Below, piece after piece: positions 8,578 to 16,922 of a stretch of 64,000 nt of DNA. The stretch's first letter is position 1. Every line of letters starts with the position of its first letter. Made by a program: the position numbers and the translations under genes. This DNA comes from DHVE2 group archaeon (GTDB lineage Archaea > Thermoplasmatota > Thermoplasmata > Thermoplasmatales > Aciduliprofundaceae), in contig JALWRZ010000012.1 of assembly GCA_026993785.1 (NCBI GenBank), positions 1-64,000 of the forward strand. The letters run 5' to 3'. The notes under the pieces are model-generated. The model ran no database searches. It was not told the origin of the DNA and was given only the letters and a program-made list of their open reading frames with translations.

Positions 8578-10047
8578 ATGAGAGCACTCATAAGCGTATC
8601 CAATAAGGAAAGGGTGGAGTATATTGCCAGAGAGCTTGAAAATCTTGGCTACGAGATTGTTTCCACAGGGGGCACCTACAGGTATCTCAGCAGCCATGGT
8701 ATCAAGGTAAAAAAGGTGGAAGAGGTAACTAATTTCCCGGAGATTCTGGGTGGGAGAGTCAAAACTCTGCATCCTGCAATAATGGGAGCTATTCTTGCCA
8801 GAGAGCCTGAGGAACTTGTACCCTTAGGTATGGAGTCCATAGATGTGGTTATCGTGAACCTCTATCCCTTTGAAAAATTTATAAGCGCTGATGAGGATGA
8901 ACTCATAGAGAATATAGATATTGGTGGTGTAGCGCTTCTTAGAGCCGCTGCCAAAAATTATCATCGGGTAATAGTAATCTCCTCGCCTGAGCAGTATGAG
9001 GAAGCAGTAAAGCTTCTCAAAGAGGGAAAATTCGATCTTGAAAAGAGGAGGGAGTACGCCATGAAAGCCTTCGCGGTTACAGCTTCCTATGATATCCTTA
9101 TTTATAACACCCTGTGGAGACGCTTCAAGGAAGGACTGCCAGAGCATCTGCTTCTTCACGCTAAAAAGTTTGAGAAGTTACGGTACGGAGAGAACCCTCA
9201 TCAGAGAGGTGCTTTTTATTCCAATATTCCAAGATTTACGCAACTTCACGGTAAGAAGCTGTCCTTCAATAACATCTACGATATGAGCGGTGCCTGGGAG
9301 CTGGTAAATGAATTCGATGAGGCTGCCTGTGCTGTGATAAAGCATTCCAATCCCTGTGGTGCAGCACTGGGAGATGATCTTCTTGAGGCTTTCCAGAAGG
9401 CCTGGGCCTCGGATCCTCTATCGGCTTATGGAAGCATAGTTGCATTCAATGGGAGTGTTACGGAAGAGGTGGCAAAGGAGATGAAGAAGAAGTTTATCGA
9501 AGTCGTAATTGCACCGGAATTTACACCGGAAGCACTGGAAATTCTAAAAAAGAAGAAAAATATAAGGATTATAGTGGCGGAAAAAGAAAAAAGTGATGAT
9601 TATGAGCTCAGAGATGTTGGATTTGGATTTTTACTGCAGGACAGGAATAAAAAGAGGCTCGAGCGTTTTAAAGTGGTGACAAAAAGAGAACCATCACACG
9701 AGGAGATTCGAGATCTAATCTTTGCATGGTATGTTGTCAAGCATGTGAAGAGCAACGCCATAGTGTTCGCTAAAGATTTAGCTACCGTAGGTATAGGTGC
9801 TGGGCAGATGAGCCGTGTGGACGCGGTTAAAATCGCGGCCATGAAAGCTGAAGCACGAGCTAAAGGTGCTGTAATGGCATCGGACGCATTCTTTCCATTC
9901 AGGGATGGGATAGATGAAGCATTTAAGGCAGGAATAACTGCGGTCATACAGCCTGGAGGCTCCATAAGGGATGAGGAGGTTATAGAGGCAGCAGATGAAC
10001 ACAATATGGCTATGATATTCACCGGGTATCGAGTGTTCAGACATTAA
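8578..10047 (+). CDS. purH: Bifunctional AICAR formyltransferase/IMP cyclohydrolase PurH
   Basis: This 489-aa protein has both PurH domains: an N-terminal MGS-like IMP cyclohydrolase (STGGTYRYL, GGRVKTLHP, NLYPF) and a C-terminal AICAR transformylase (YGENPHQ, KHSNPCGAA, SDPLSAYGSI, IGAGQMSR). It performs the last two steps of IMP synthesis and needs 10-formyl-tetrahydrofolate. Many archaea instead use PurP and PurO, so the bacterial-type bifunctional enzyme is notable and fits the fhs and purN genes in this window. The ATG lies about 27 nt from a weak TATA-like element, and the GAGGAG just before it is too close to be a normal ribosome-binding site. Confidence 0.96.
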   Translation: MRALISVSNKERVEYIARELENLGYEIVSTGGTYRYLSSHGIKVKKVEEVTNFPEILGGRVKTLHPAIMGAILAREPEELVPLGMESIDVVIVNLYPFEKFISADEDELIENIDIGGVALLRAAAKNYHRVIVISSPEQYEEAVKLLKEGKFDLEKRREYAMKAFAVTASYDILIYNTLWRRFKEGLPEHLLLHAKKFEKLRYGENPHQRGAFYSNIPRFTQLHGKKLSFNNIYDMSGAWELVNEFDEAACAVIKHSNPCGAALGDDLLEAFQKAWASDPLSAYGSIVAFNGSVTEEVAKEMKKKFIEVVIAPEFTPEALEILKKKKNIRIIVAEKEKSDDYELRDVGFGFLLQDRNKKRLERFKVVTKREPSHEEIRDLIFAWYVVKHVKSNAIVFAKDLATVGIGAGQMSRVDAVKIAAMKAEARAKGAVMASDAFFPFRDGIDEAFKAGITAVIQPGGSIRDEEVIEAADEHNMAMIFTGYRVFRH

Positions 10048-10145
10048 TAGTGATGCATTACATCAATCCCGCGGCATCGATTGTAAATATATCAGAGAGC
10101 GTCACAGGAAAAAATAAATATAGAGCATGCGATTCCCCCGTTAGT

Positions 10146-10379
10146 ATGAGCATGAAAACATACCTCAAGATAATGTTCAACAGCGAGGGTGCAAGTCCAA
10201 GCGAGGTTATGGGCAGACTGCAGTCTCTGGGATTCAAGCCCATTACAGGCGCCTACGACATGGTTTACGAGTGGGACAATGGAGCAACGGTAAAAGACGC
10301 CATATGGTTTGCAGACAAAGTGCACGAGACACTTAAAGGCTTCAACGTTCTCTTCGAATTAGAGACAATCTCCGAGTGA
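10146..10379 (+). CDS. Conserved small protein of unknown function
   Basis: This 77-aa protein starts at ATG 10146, 27 nt after the TATA box AATAAATATA (10113-10122). The open frame extends further upstream, but that part would precede transcription start. The pattern (a beta strand KIMFNSEGASPSEV, a helix, a GYDMVYEWD-like strand, a helix, and a final strand VLFELETI) suggests a small alpha/beta ferredoxin-like fold. No catalytic motif is seen. It ends exactly where the convergent rnp4 gene ends (10379/10380), so the two mRNAs overlap at their 3' ends. Confidence 0.75.
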   Translation: MSMKTYLKIMFNSEGASPSEVMGRLQSLGFKPITGAYDMVYEWDNGATVKDAIWFADKVHETLKGFNVLFELETISE

Positions 10380-10685
10380 CTATCTCTTGTATGGATACCT
10401 CTTGTAGTTTCCACAGTTAAGGCACTTTATCACAATCTTTTTCTTCTTCAGCCTGACCTGTGAGGTTTTACCCGGAATAAGGATGCTATTGCATTTTTTG
10501 CAAAAATACATCTTTATCTCCTTTGGGAGCCTGACCTTATACTTTTGCGAGAGATTTCGCATATGCTCCACATATCTTCTAGCCCTCTCTAAATTGCCCT
10601 TTCTTCCCTCCTCTAGGGCCAACTGAAAGAGGATTTGAATTCTTTCCCACGCAATTTTTCTGGCCTTTTTTCTTCTCCAGTCCAC
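10380..10685 (-). CDS. rnp4: Ribonuclease P protein component 4 (Rpp21)
   Basis: This 101-aa RNase P subunit of the Rpr2/Rpp21 family binds RNase P RNA and aids 5' processing of pre-tRNAs. It has N-terminal basic helices rich in Arg/Lys and a C-terminal zinc ribbon (CKKCNS near 62-67 and CLNCGNYKRYPYKR near 88-101). The start is GTG 10685, about 27 nt after a TATA-like AATTTTTTAATG on the minus strand (10705-10717), so it is probably leaderless. It is convergent with the 77-aa gene and divergent from HU. Confidence 0.92.
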   Translation of the reverse strand: MDWRRKKARKIAWERIQILFQLALEEGRKGNLERARRYVEHMRNLSQKYKVRLPKEIKMYFCKKCNSILIPGKTSQVRLKKKKIVIKCLNCGNYKRYPYKR

Positions 10686-10799
10686 AGGCGATTATGGGGG
10701 CAATCATTAAAAAATTTTGCTTTGGACGGGATTTGCGAGGATCTATTTAATTCGAATAAATTTATAAAACAATATAGCACGGGATTTCCTGGTAATTCA

Positions 10800-10846
10800 A
10801 ACAAAAAAATATATATATTAGAATGGAGATACCTATAACGGGGTGA
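10800..10846 (+). promoter_or_regulatory. Promoter and ribosome-binding site of the HU gene
   Basis: An AT-rich run with TATA core AAATATATATATT (10806-10819) lies about 27 nt before the predicted start near 10838-10842. A GGGGTGA ribosome-binding site at 10840-10846 precedes ATG 10853. The preceding 60 nt are also AT-rich. The strong TATA and good ribosome-binding site suit an abundant chromatin protein. Confidence 0.6.
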
Positions 10847-10852
10847 AGAAAA

Positions 10853-11122
10853 ATGGTAGGAATTAGCGAACTGGCAAAGAATGTTGCCAAGAAGGCAGGA
10901 GTAAGTCAGAAGAAGGCAAGAGAGGTAATAAAGGCATTTGTGGAGGAAGTAGTTGATCAGGTAAACAAGGGCAACAAGGTGAATCTTGTAGGATTCGGCA
11001 TTTTTGAGCGCAGAGTACAGAAGGCAAGAAAGGCTAGGAATCCCAGAACCAAGGAAGTCATAAATGTTCCTGAGAAGAAGAAGTTCACCTTCAGAGCTTC
11101 CAGCAAGATAAAGTATCTCTAA
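10853..11122 (+). CDS. HU/IHF-family DNA-binding protein (HTa-like archaeal chromatin protein)
   Basis: This 89-aa HU-family protein carries the DNA-binding signature GFGIFERR...KARNP (about 47-63) and the C-terminal FRASSKIK. From memory it is strikingly like HTa of Thermoplasma acidophilum, the bacterial-type HU acquired by Thermoplasmata in place of histones, which organises DNA in histone-like patterns. It dimerises through N-terminal helices and bends DNA with beta arms. The own promoter and absence of operon partners suggest high, independent expression. This is the best lineage marker in the window. Confidence 0.96.
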   Translation: MVGISELAKNVAKKAGVSQKKAREVIKAFVEEVVDQVNKGNKVNLVGFGIFERRVQKARKARNPRTKEVINVPEKKKFTFRASSKIKYL

Positions 11123-11156
11123 ACACCTTTTCTCTTTATTTTTTAAAACAAAAAAT
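11123..11156. terminator. T-rich/A-rich bidirectional termination region
   Basis: The short gap between the convergent HU and carboxypeptidase genes contains T-rich runs on the plus strand (11128-11144) and, read from the other side, on the minus strand (TTTTTTGTTTT). Oligo-U tracts are the usual archaeal termination signal. No stable hairpin is needed or seen. Confidence 0.4.
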
Positions 11157-12647
11157 TTAGGAGAGATATTTTTTCTCCAGATACTCCAAGAAATACCTTG
11201 GCTCAACTTCTTCACCAAAGCTTTTCTTGAGAAGCTCCTTGGGAGGATACATGCTACCATAACGATGCACTTTATCACGAAGATATTCCCTTATTTCCCC
11301 GTATTCTCCACTCCTTATCTTTTCTTGGAACCCGGGAATATCTCTAGAAGCATGATATCCTATTTGAGCTGCAAGCACCGTGCCCAAGGAGTAGGTAGGG
11401 AAGTATCCTATGGAACCCAGGCTCCAATGGATATCCTGCAACACACCATCCTTATAATCCTTTGGTTTTATGCCAAGATACTCCTCCATTTTCTCATTCC
11501 ACAGCTCTGGGAGATCAGAAGTGTTTATTTCCCCTGTTATCATAAGTTTCTCTAAGGTATAGCGAAGTAGAATATGCATGTTGTAGGTGACCTCATCGGC
11601 TTCCACCCTTATCAGACTCGGTTTTACAGTGTTAAAATAGATGTATATATCCTCTGGTGAGTACTCTGCCATAAAATCCAAGTTCTCTTTAAGTAAAGGA
11701 TAGATGTTTTCTGCGAATTCTTTAGAACGTCCAATTATATTTTCCCAGAATCTTGATTGTGATTCATGTATACCTGAGGATACTCCATGAGCTATGGGGC
11801 TCATGGAGAATTCAGGAGATATTTGAAGCTCATATAAGGCATGGCCAAATTCATGCACCACTGCAAGCAGGCTTCTTTTGAAATCGAATCCCTCGTATCT
11901 GGTGGTAATACGAACATCACCCACGCCGAGCCCTATTGTGAATGGATGCGCAGATACATCCATCCTGGCTCTGGATTCCAGCGGGTAGCCGAGAAGCTTT
12001 AGAATCTCTAAGTTAACTTTCTTAAGCTTCTCCTTATCGTATTCCCTGCTCTCAAGGGGATGCTCCTTGGGCCAGTTTTCCATAATCTTCTGAAGCAGAT
12101 TCTTGAGAGGTTTCTCTATCTCTCCAAAGAAGCGGTCGTAATCACGCACTGTGTAACCCTCTTCGAAAAGATCTGCAAGGGCATCGTAGGGGTGCTCCTC
12201 GTAACCAAGATAATCGGCTATTTTCCTTTCAAGCTCTATGATCTTGTCCAGATAGGGTTTGAACTTCTCATAGTCATTTTTCTCTCTGGCCTCTCTCCAG
12301 GCCATGGTTGCCTCTCCAGTTACTCGAGATAACTCGCCTATAACCTCGCGAGGTATCGCTTTGGCATGCTTTATCTCTCTTTTAAGCACGCGAATAACTC
12401 CCTGCTCATATTCATTGAGACCTTCTTGCTCGGCAGCCTTCTCTACCATTTCCACAAATTTATCATCGGTAATCAGCTGATGCAATAGCATAGATAGCTC
12501 TCCCTGGGCAACGCTTCTTTCCCTAACACCCTCCTTTGGCATATAAACCTCCATATCCCATCCCATCAATCCCGATGCGTGGTTCAGGGCCCATATCTTG
12601 CGGTAGTACTCCAGAATCTCCTTTATTTTCTCATTCTCAAACACCAT
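11157..12647 (-). CDS. Carboxypeptidase Taq (M32) family metallocarboxypeptidase
   Basis: This is a cytosolic zinc carboxypeptidase of family M32, about 496 aa (typical ~500). The zinc motif HEFGH lies at about 265-269, followed by the conserved GIHESQSRFWEN motif; the DIHWSLGSIGYFPTYSLG segment completes the active site. It removes C-terminal residues from peptides, fitting the peptide-based metabolism suggested elsewhere. I use ATG 12647, which has GGTGA a few bases upstream; an in-frame GTG at 12656 lies close to the predicted TSS of a TATA-like box (12682-12689) and could be a leaderless start. The difference is three residues. Confidence 0.94.
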   Translation of the reverse strand: MVFENEKIKEILEYYRKIWALNHASGLMGWDMEVYMPKEGVRERSVAQGELSMLLHQLITDDKFVEMVEKAAEQEGLNEYEQGVIRVLKREIKHAKAIPREVIGELSRVTGEATMAWREAREKNDYEKFKPYLDKIIELERKIADYLGYEEHPYDALADLFEEGYTVRDYDRFFGEIEKPLKNLLQKIMENWPKEHPLESREYDKEKLKKVNLEILKLLGYPLESRARMDVSAHPFTIGLGVGDVRITTRYEGFDFKRSLLAVVHEFGHALYELQISPEFSMSPIAHGVSSGIHESQSRFWENIIGRSKEFAENIYPLLKENLDFMAEYSPEDIYIYFNTVKPSLIRVEADEVTYNMHILLRYTLEKLMITGEINTSDLPELWNEKMEEYLGIKPKDYKDGVLQDIHWSLGSIGYFPTYSLGTVLAAQIGYHASRDIPGFQEKIRSGEYGEIREYLRDKVHRYGSMYPPKELLKKSFGEEVEPRYFLEYLEKKYLS

Positions 12648-12756
12648 TTGAATCACCGTGCAAGTGATAGATTTCCAACTACATAAACATTATTGCTCTG
12701 CCGTGTTAAAGCATACCTATGAAAATCTTTAATTTCTTGTACGCATGAGAGATAGT

Positions 12757-13881
12757 ATGTTCTCACACAGAGTTTTAAATATCGAGATGTCAGGAATTCG
12801 GAAAATTTTCGATATGGCCAAGGGAGATGTCATAAATTTGGGACTTGGTGAGCCAGATTTTCAGCCACCGCCAGAGGCAAAGGATGCGCTTTATGAAGCC
12901 ACAAAGAAGGGATACAATAAATATGGGCCCTCAAGGGGTTTCGAGGAGCTCAGGGAGGCCATAGCGGAAAAATATTCCAAATATGGGGATTTCACAGCTG
13001 ATAATGTTATCGTGACCGTTGGCGGCACCGAAGCCTTTATGGCGACCATGCTCTCTCTCATAAATCCGGGAGATGAGGTGCTTTATCCCAACCCTGGATT
13101 TGTGCTTTACAAGCCACATATAATGATTGGGGAAGGGAAACCCGTGGATTATCCCATTCTTCAGGAGAACGAATTTGTACCTACACAGGAAGATCTTCAG
13201 GATAGGATAAACAAGAAAACGAAGGCACTAATTGTGAATTATCCCAATAATCCCACAGGCGGTGTGCTTCAAGAGAAGGATGTGAGGATGATTGTGGACA
13301 TCGCTGAGGATAACGACCTTATTTTAATATCCGATGAGGTATATTTCCACCTTGTTTACGAATCTGAACCTACCACATTATTGGGTAAGTACGATAAGCT
13401 TATTTTCATCAACTCCTTCTCTAAAGAATTTGCCATGACCGGCTGGAGACTTGGATACATAATAGCTCCTAAAGAATTCGTGGAGCAGATTGGAAAGATG
13501 CATTATTATCTGGTGGCATGCCCCCAAAGCCCTATAGAATACGCAGCTTTAGCTGCCCTGAAGAAGAGCGCTTACTACACCGAGATGATGAGAGAGAAAT
13601 TCAGGAAAAGAAGGAATTTGATGTACCAGCTGCTGAGCAATATTGATGGTGTTAAGCCGAATCTTCCCAAAGGAGCTTTCTACATGTTCCCCAAAATAGA
13701 GATTGATGCCGATCCAACAGAGATTGTGAAGGAAATGGTGAGGCGCGGTGTGCTTTGCACCCCCGGTGAGGCTTTTGGAAGCGCAGGTAAGAGACACATT
13801 CGCTTTTCCTACGCGGCCAGTGAGGAACATATAAGAAAAGGTATGGAAATATTTGATGAAGTGCTCGAAAAGTTCAGATAA
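12757..13881 (+). CDS. Class I/II PLP-dependent aminotransferase
   Basis: This fold-type I aminotransferase (374 aa) is of the aspartate/aromatic group common in archaea. Key segments are LGEPDFQPP, GPSRGFEELREAIA, VGGTEA, NYPNNPTGG, ISDEVY, and the PLP lysine in NSFSKEFAMTGWRLGY. The substrate is not fixed by sequence; aspartate, alanine or aromatic amino acids are plausible. TATA-like CTTTAATTT (12727-12735) lies about 27 nt before ATG 12757, favouring this start over ATG 12745. It transfers amino groups to 2-oxoglutarate, feeding 2-oxo acids to ferredoxin-linked oxidation; the aldehyde oxidoreductase gene follows. Confidence 0.93.
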   Translation: MFSHRVLNIEMSGIRKIFDMAKGDVINLGLGEPDFQPPPEAKDALYEATKKGYNKYGPSRGFEELREAIAEKYSKYGDFTADNVIVTVGGTEAFMATMLSLINPGDEVLYPNPGFVLYKPHIMIGEGKPVDYPILQENEFVPTQEDLQDRINKKTKALIVNYPNNPTGGVLQEKDVRMIVDIAEDNDLILISDEVYFHLVYESEPTTLLGKYDKLIFINSFSKEFAMTGWRLGYIIAPKEFVEQIGKMHYYLVACPQSPIEYAALAALKKSAYYTEMMREKFRKRRNLMYQLLSNIDGVKPNLPKGAFYMFPKIEIDADPTEIVKEMVRRGVLCTPGEAFGSAGKRHIRFSYAASEEHIRKGMEIFDEVLEKFR

Positions 13882-13933
13882 GCATAACGAAATATTATAT
13901 CCCTCTTTTCCATATCTCCTTCGGTGATAAATT

Positions 13934-15814
13934 ATGAAGGGCTACGGTAAAATTTTGAGGGTGAATCTATCTACTGGCGAGATAAAAAGGGAAGATGTTG
14001 ATGAAAATATTGCCAGAAAATTCCTGGGTGGTCTGGGATTCGCCGCCTATTATCTCTACAAAGAAGTTCCCAAGGGTGCGGATCCTCTTGGAGAAGAAAA
14101 CAAGATTTTCATAGCCCCTGGTTTACTCACGCCCTATGGAATACCTACTGCTTCTAAAACCTCAATGACTTCCAAGTCTCCATTAACAGGTGCATTTGCA
14201 CGTAGCGTTGTAGGCGCTCCTATGGGTGTGGAGCTTAAGAAGGCAGGATACGAGATGCTAATAATCGAGGGTAAGAGCGATAAGCCCGTGGTGCTGAGAA
14301 TAGATGATGATAAAGTAAGTATTGAGCCCGCAGATGACTTCTGGGGTAAAACAACCCGTGAGGCGCAGAAACTTTTGAAGGAAAAATATGGAAAGGTAAG
14401 CACCGCGGTCATAGGCCCAGCAGGAGAGAATCTAAGCAGAATAGCAGGTGTGGATTTTGAAGAGCGCCAGGCTGCCAGAACAGGAATAGGCGCGGTATGG
14501 GGAAGTAAGAAGTTGAAGGGTATCGTAGTTAAGGGCACTCAAAAGCCTGAGCCTGCAGATAAGAGCAAACTGCTCAAGCTCATAGCCAAATGGGCCAAGA
14601 TAATAAAGGATCATCCTGCAACCAAGGACGATATGAACTATGGAAGCGGAGAGTTCCTGCGGTGGATGAACTTGGAGCGTGGCACATTCCCCACGAGGAA
14701 CTGGCAGTGGGGCTATTTCCAGAGCTTTTACGATAAGGCGAAGGAGAACGAGCTTCTGGGCATAGATCCATACTACTGGGTACCCAAATTCAGGAGCGGC
14801 CGCAACCCCTGCCCCAATTGTACCAAGCCTTGCTCGCAGGTGTTCAAACTCACAAAGTACAGGCCTGGCGAGGAGATAGATGGTCCAGAATACGAAACCT
14901 TGTACTCCCTTGGCGGTGAACTTGAGATTGATGACCCTGAAGGTGTGGCTTATCTGAATCTGCTCTGCGATGAGTACGGCATGGATACCATATCCGCCGG
15001 TGTCACCATTGGCTGGGCTATGGAGGCCTATGAGCGCGGTCTCTTGACAAAGGAAGACACAGATGGTCTGGATTTAAGATTTGGAAACGTAGAGGCTGCC
15101 GCTGAGACGCTTCGCAAGATGGCCTATCGTGAAGGAAATCTTGGCAAGCTACTCGCTGATGGTAGCAAGGCAGCCAGTGAGAGGCTGGGCAAGGGAAGCG
15201 AGAAATTCGCAATACATGTGAAGGGACTTGAACTGCCTGCATATGACGTACGGGGAATAAAGGGCATGGCCCTGGCAATCGCAGTATCATATCGTGGAGC
15301 ATGCCATCTAACAGGTGGAGTTTACGGCACCGAACTCGTGGGTCGCTGGTGGAAATTCGATGGGATTGATCGTCTGAGCGCAGAGAATAAAGGATTTGAA
15401 GTAAAAGTCCACGAAGACCTCATGCAGGTCTACGATGCTGTAGGTCTTTGCAAGTTCTCCCGACATATGTACTTCCTTGAAGGTATACCGGAGCTCGTAG
15501 AAGCGGTCACAGGTATGAAACTTAGTAATGCAGAGCTCATAACCATAGGAGAGCGTATCTACAACGTGGCTCGAGCATTTAATGTCCGCGAGGGATTTAG
15601 CAGAAAAGATGATACGCTGCCCTGGAGAATTATGCACGAGCCAATCCCCAAGGGTAAAAGCGCCGGATCCTACGTGAAGCCGAAGGAACTAGAGCATATG
15701 CTCGATGAGTACTATCAGGCCAGAGGATGGAGCGAGGATGGCATACCCACAAAGGTGAAACTTGTATCCCTCGATCTCGAGGATATCGCCGAGGAAATCG
15801 GCGCAGGCCATTAA
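13934..15814 (+). CDS. Tungsten-dependent aldehyde:ferredoxin oxidoreductase
   Basis: This AOR-family enzyme (626 aa; P. furiosus AOR is ~605) oxidises aldehydes to acids and reduces ferredoxin. It contains the N-terminal tungstopterin-binding domain (GKILRVNLSTGEI...FLGGLGFAAYYLY), the 4Fe-4S ligands C293, C296 and C300, and the fourth Cys in DAVGLCKFS, spaced as in AOR. Subtype (AOR, FOR, GOR) cannot be told from sequence alone. A TATA box (13890-13901) and GGTGAT (13924-13929) precede ATG 13934. It likely detoxifies or uses aldehydes produced from amino acid-derived 2-oxo acids. Confidence 0.94.
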   Translation: MKGYGKILRVNLSTGEIKREDVDENIARKFLGGLGFAAYYLYKEVPKGADPLGEENKIFIAPGLLTPYGIPTASKTSMTSKSPLTGAFARSVVGAPMGVELKKAGYEMLIIEGKSDKPVVLRIDDDKVSIEPADDFWGKTTREAQKLLKEKYGKVSTAVIGPAGENLSRIAGVDFEERQAARTGIGAVWGSKKLKGIVVKGTQKPEPADKSKLLKLIAKWAKIIKDHPATKDDMNYGSGEFLRWMNLERGTFPTRNWQWGYFQSFYDKAKENELLGIDPYYWVPKFRSGRNPCPNCTKPCSQVFKLTKYRPGEEIDGPEYETLYSLGGELEIDDPEGVAYLNLLCDEYGMDTISAGVTIGWAMEAYERGLLTKEDTDGLDLRFGNVEAAAETLRKMAYREGNLGKLLADGSKAASERLGKGSEKFAIHVKGLELPAYDVRGIKGMALAIAVSYRGACHLTGGVYGTELVGRWWKFDGIDRLSAENKGFEVKVHEDLMQVYDAVGLCKFSRHMYFLEGIPELVEAVTGMKLSNAELITIGERIYNVARAFNVREGFSRKDDTLPWRIMHEPIPKGKSAGSYVKPKELEHMLDEYYQARGWSEDGIPTKVKLVSLDLEDIAEEIGAGH

Positions 15815-15890
15815 TCCTTTTCTATTTTTATTCCATCTTTTAATTTGATAAATCTTCTAAGATTAAAAATCTCCCCAAGGGGTATCTCGA

Positions 15891-16025
15891 ATGGAGCTCC
15901 CAGAAATAGACCTCAAGGAAATGGAGGAGATAAAGCGCAGAAACTTTGAGGAGCGCCTAAAGTTCATAGAGTTCTATGTGAAATGGCTTAAAGAGCACAA
16001 GGTGAAGATTGAGAGGGTGGAGTGA
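15891..16025 (+). CDS. Small charged 44-aa protein downstream of AOR
   Basis: A complete 44-codon ORF starts at ATG 15891 and ends with TGA at 16025. Its product is acidic/basic-mixed and strongly helical (MELPEIDLKE, then RRNFEERLKF and VKWLKEHKVK), without cysteines. A TATA-like GATTAAAAATC (15860-15870) lies 25-27 nt before the ATG, the same leaderless spacing seen for many genes here, which argues for a real gene. Function is unknown. Position directly after AOR suggests a partner or assembly factor, but its own promoter allows independent expression. Confidence 0.55.
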   Translation: MELPEIDLKEMEEIKRRNFEERLKFIEFYVKWLKEHKVKIERVE

Positions 16026-16074
16026 ATCTAGGCTACATGATTAAACGAGCTGGTCAATTTTCCTCCTCGTCATC

Positions 16075-16920
16075 TCACCCTTCCAGAAATCCCAAGATGC
16101 GTTTGAGGTAGTTCTTCGGATTGACCTGGATACTGCGCACATGGGCTGCGGAGGTTGTCCACAGCTCAATATTTCTTCCCGAAATGCGAATGAATTCCTC
16201 AATTTCAGATAGCTTTACCAGAGGATCATTATTTCCGGCGATGATGAGCACAGGAACGCGGAGCTTATTTGCAAAGCTGAAGGGATCAAGATTTTTTATA
16301 TTTATATTGGCGATTTTTGCAGCTATGGGGCCCACAAAGAAATAGAGCCAGGGAGGCAGGTTGGCAAAGTATTTAAGGCCCCTGGCCCCCGATTTATCTA
16401 CCCTTATAAAAGGGCTATCCGCGATGATTTTATCTCCCATACCTGAGGCTGCAGCTTTGAGGGCCAAAAATCCACCCATGGAATAACCCACAATGTATAT
16501 GTTTCTACATTTCTTCCTGCAGAAATTGAATGCGGCCTTCAAATCCAGGAACTCCTTATCGCCAAGGGTGGTATGCTTCCCCCCACTTTCACCATGGGCT
16601 CTGAGGTCAAAGGCAAGAATGGAGAATCCATTCTTCCACAGCATCTCCATCATGGGTCTCATATATACATCGTCCCACCTGCTTCTTGAATACCCATGGA
16701 CAAGGATTACGCATCTCTCATCGCCCTTTATATACCACCCTTTCAGTTTCACATCATCCTCGGTGATTAGCTCCATGCCCTCGTATTCAGCGCCAAAATC
16801 CCCTGGGTTCCAGTGTCCAATTAATCTGGATGGCGTTACAAGTTTGTAGGCTACGAAGAATATAAAGAGAAAGAATAGGAGGATGATAACCCCTAAAACG
16901 GATAAGAGAAGAGGGAGCAT
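16075..16920 (-). CDS. Membrane-anchored alpha/beta hydrolase
   Basis: This 281-aa protein has an N-terminal transmembrane helix (about 2-27) followed by an alpha/beta hydrolase domain. The oxyanion segment VILVHGYSRSR, the nucleophile elbow GYSMGG, the acid in the AGNNDPLV segment and a late His (AAHVRS) make a plausible Ser-Asp-His triad. It resembles the 'alpha/beta hydrolase of unknown function' lipase/esterase-like group. GGAGGAG just upstream supports ATG 16920. The gene begins 3 nt after the MFS gene's stop, so both belong to one operon. Confidence 0.85.
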   Translation of the reverse strand: MLPLLLSVLGVIILLFFLFIFFVAYKLVTPSRLIGHWNPGDFGAEYEGMELITEDDVKLKGWYIKGDERCVILVHGYSRSRWDDVYMRPMMEMLWKNGFSILAFDLRAHGESGGKHTTLGDKEFLDLKAAFNFCRKKCRNIYIVGYSMGGFLALKAAASGMGDKIIADSPFIRVDKSGARGLKYFANLPPWLYFFVGPIAAKIANINIKNLDPFSFANKLRVPVLIIAGNNDPLVKLSEIEEFIRISGRNIELWTTSAAHVRSIQVNPKNYLKRILGFLEG

Positions 16921-16922
16921 CT

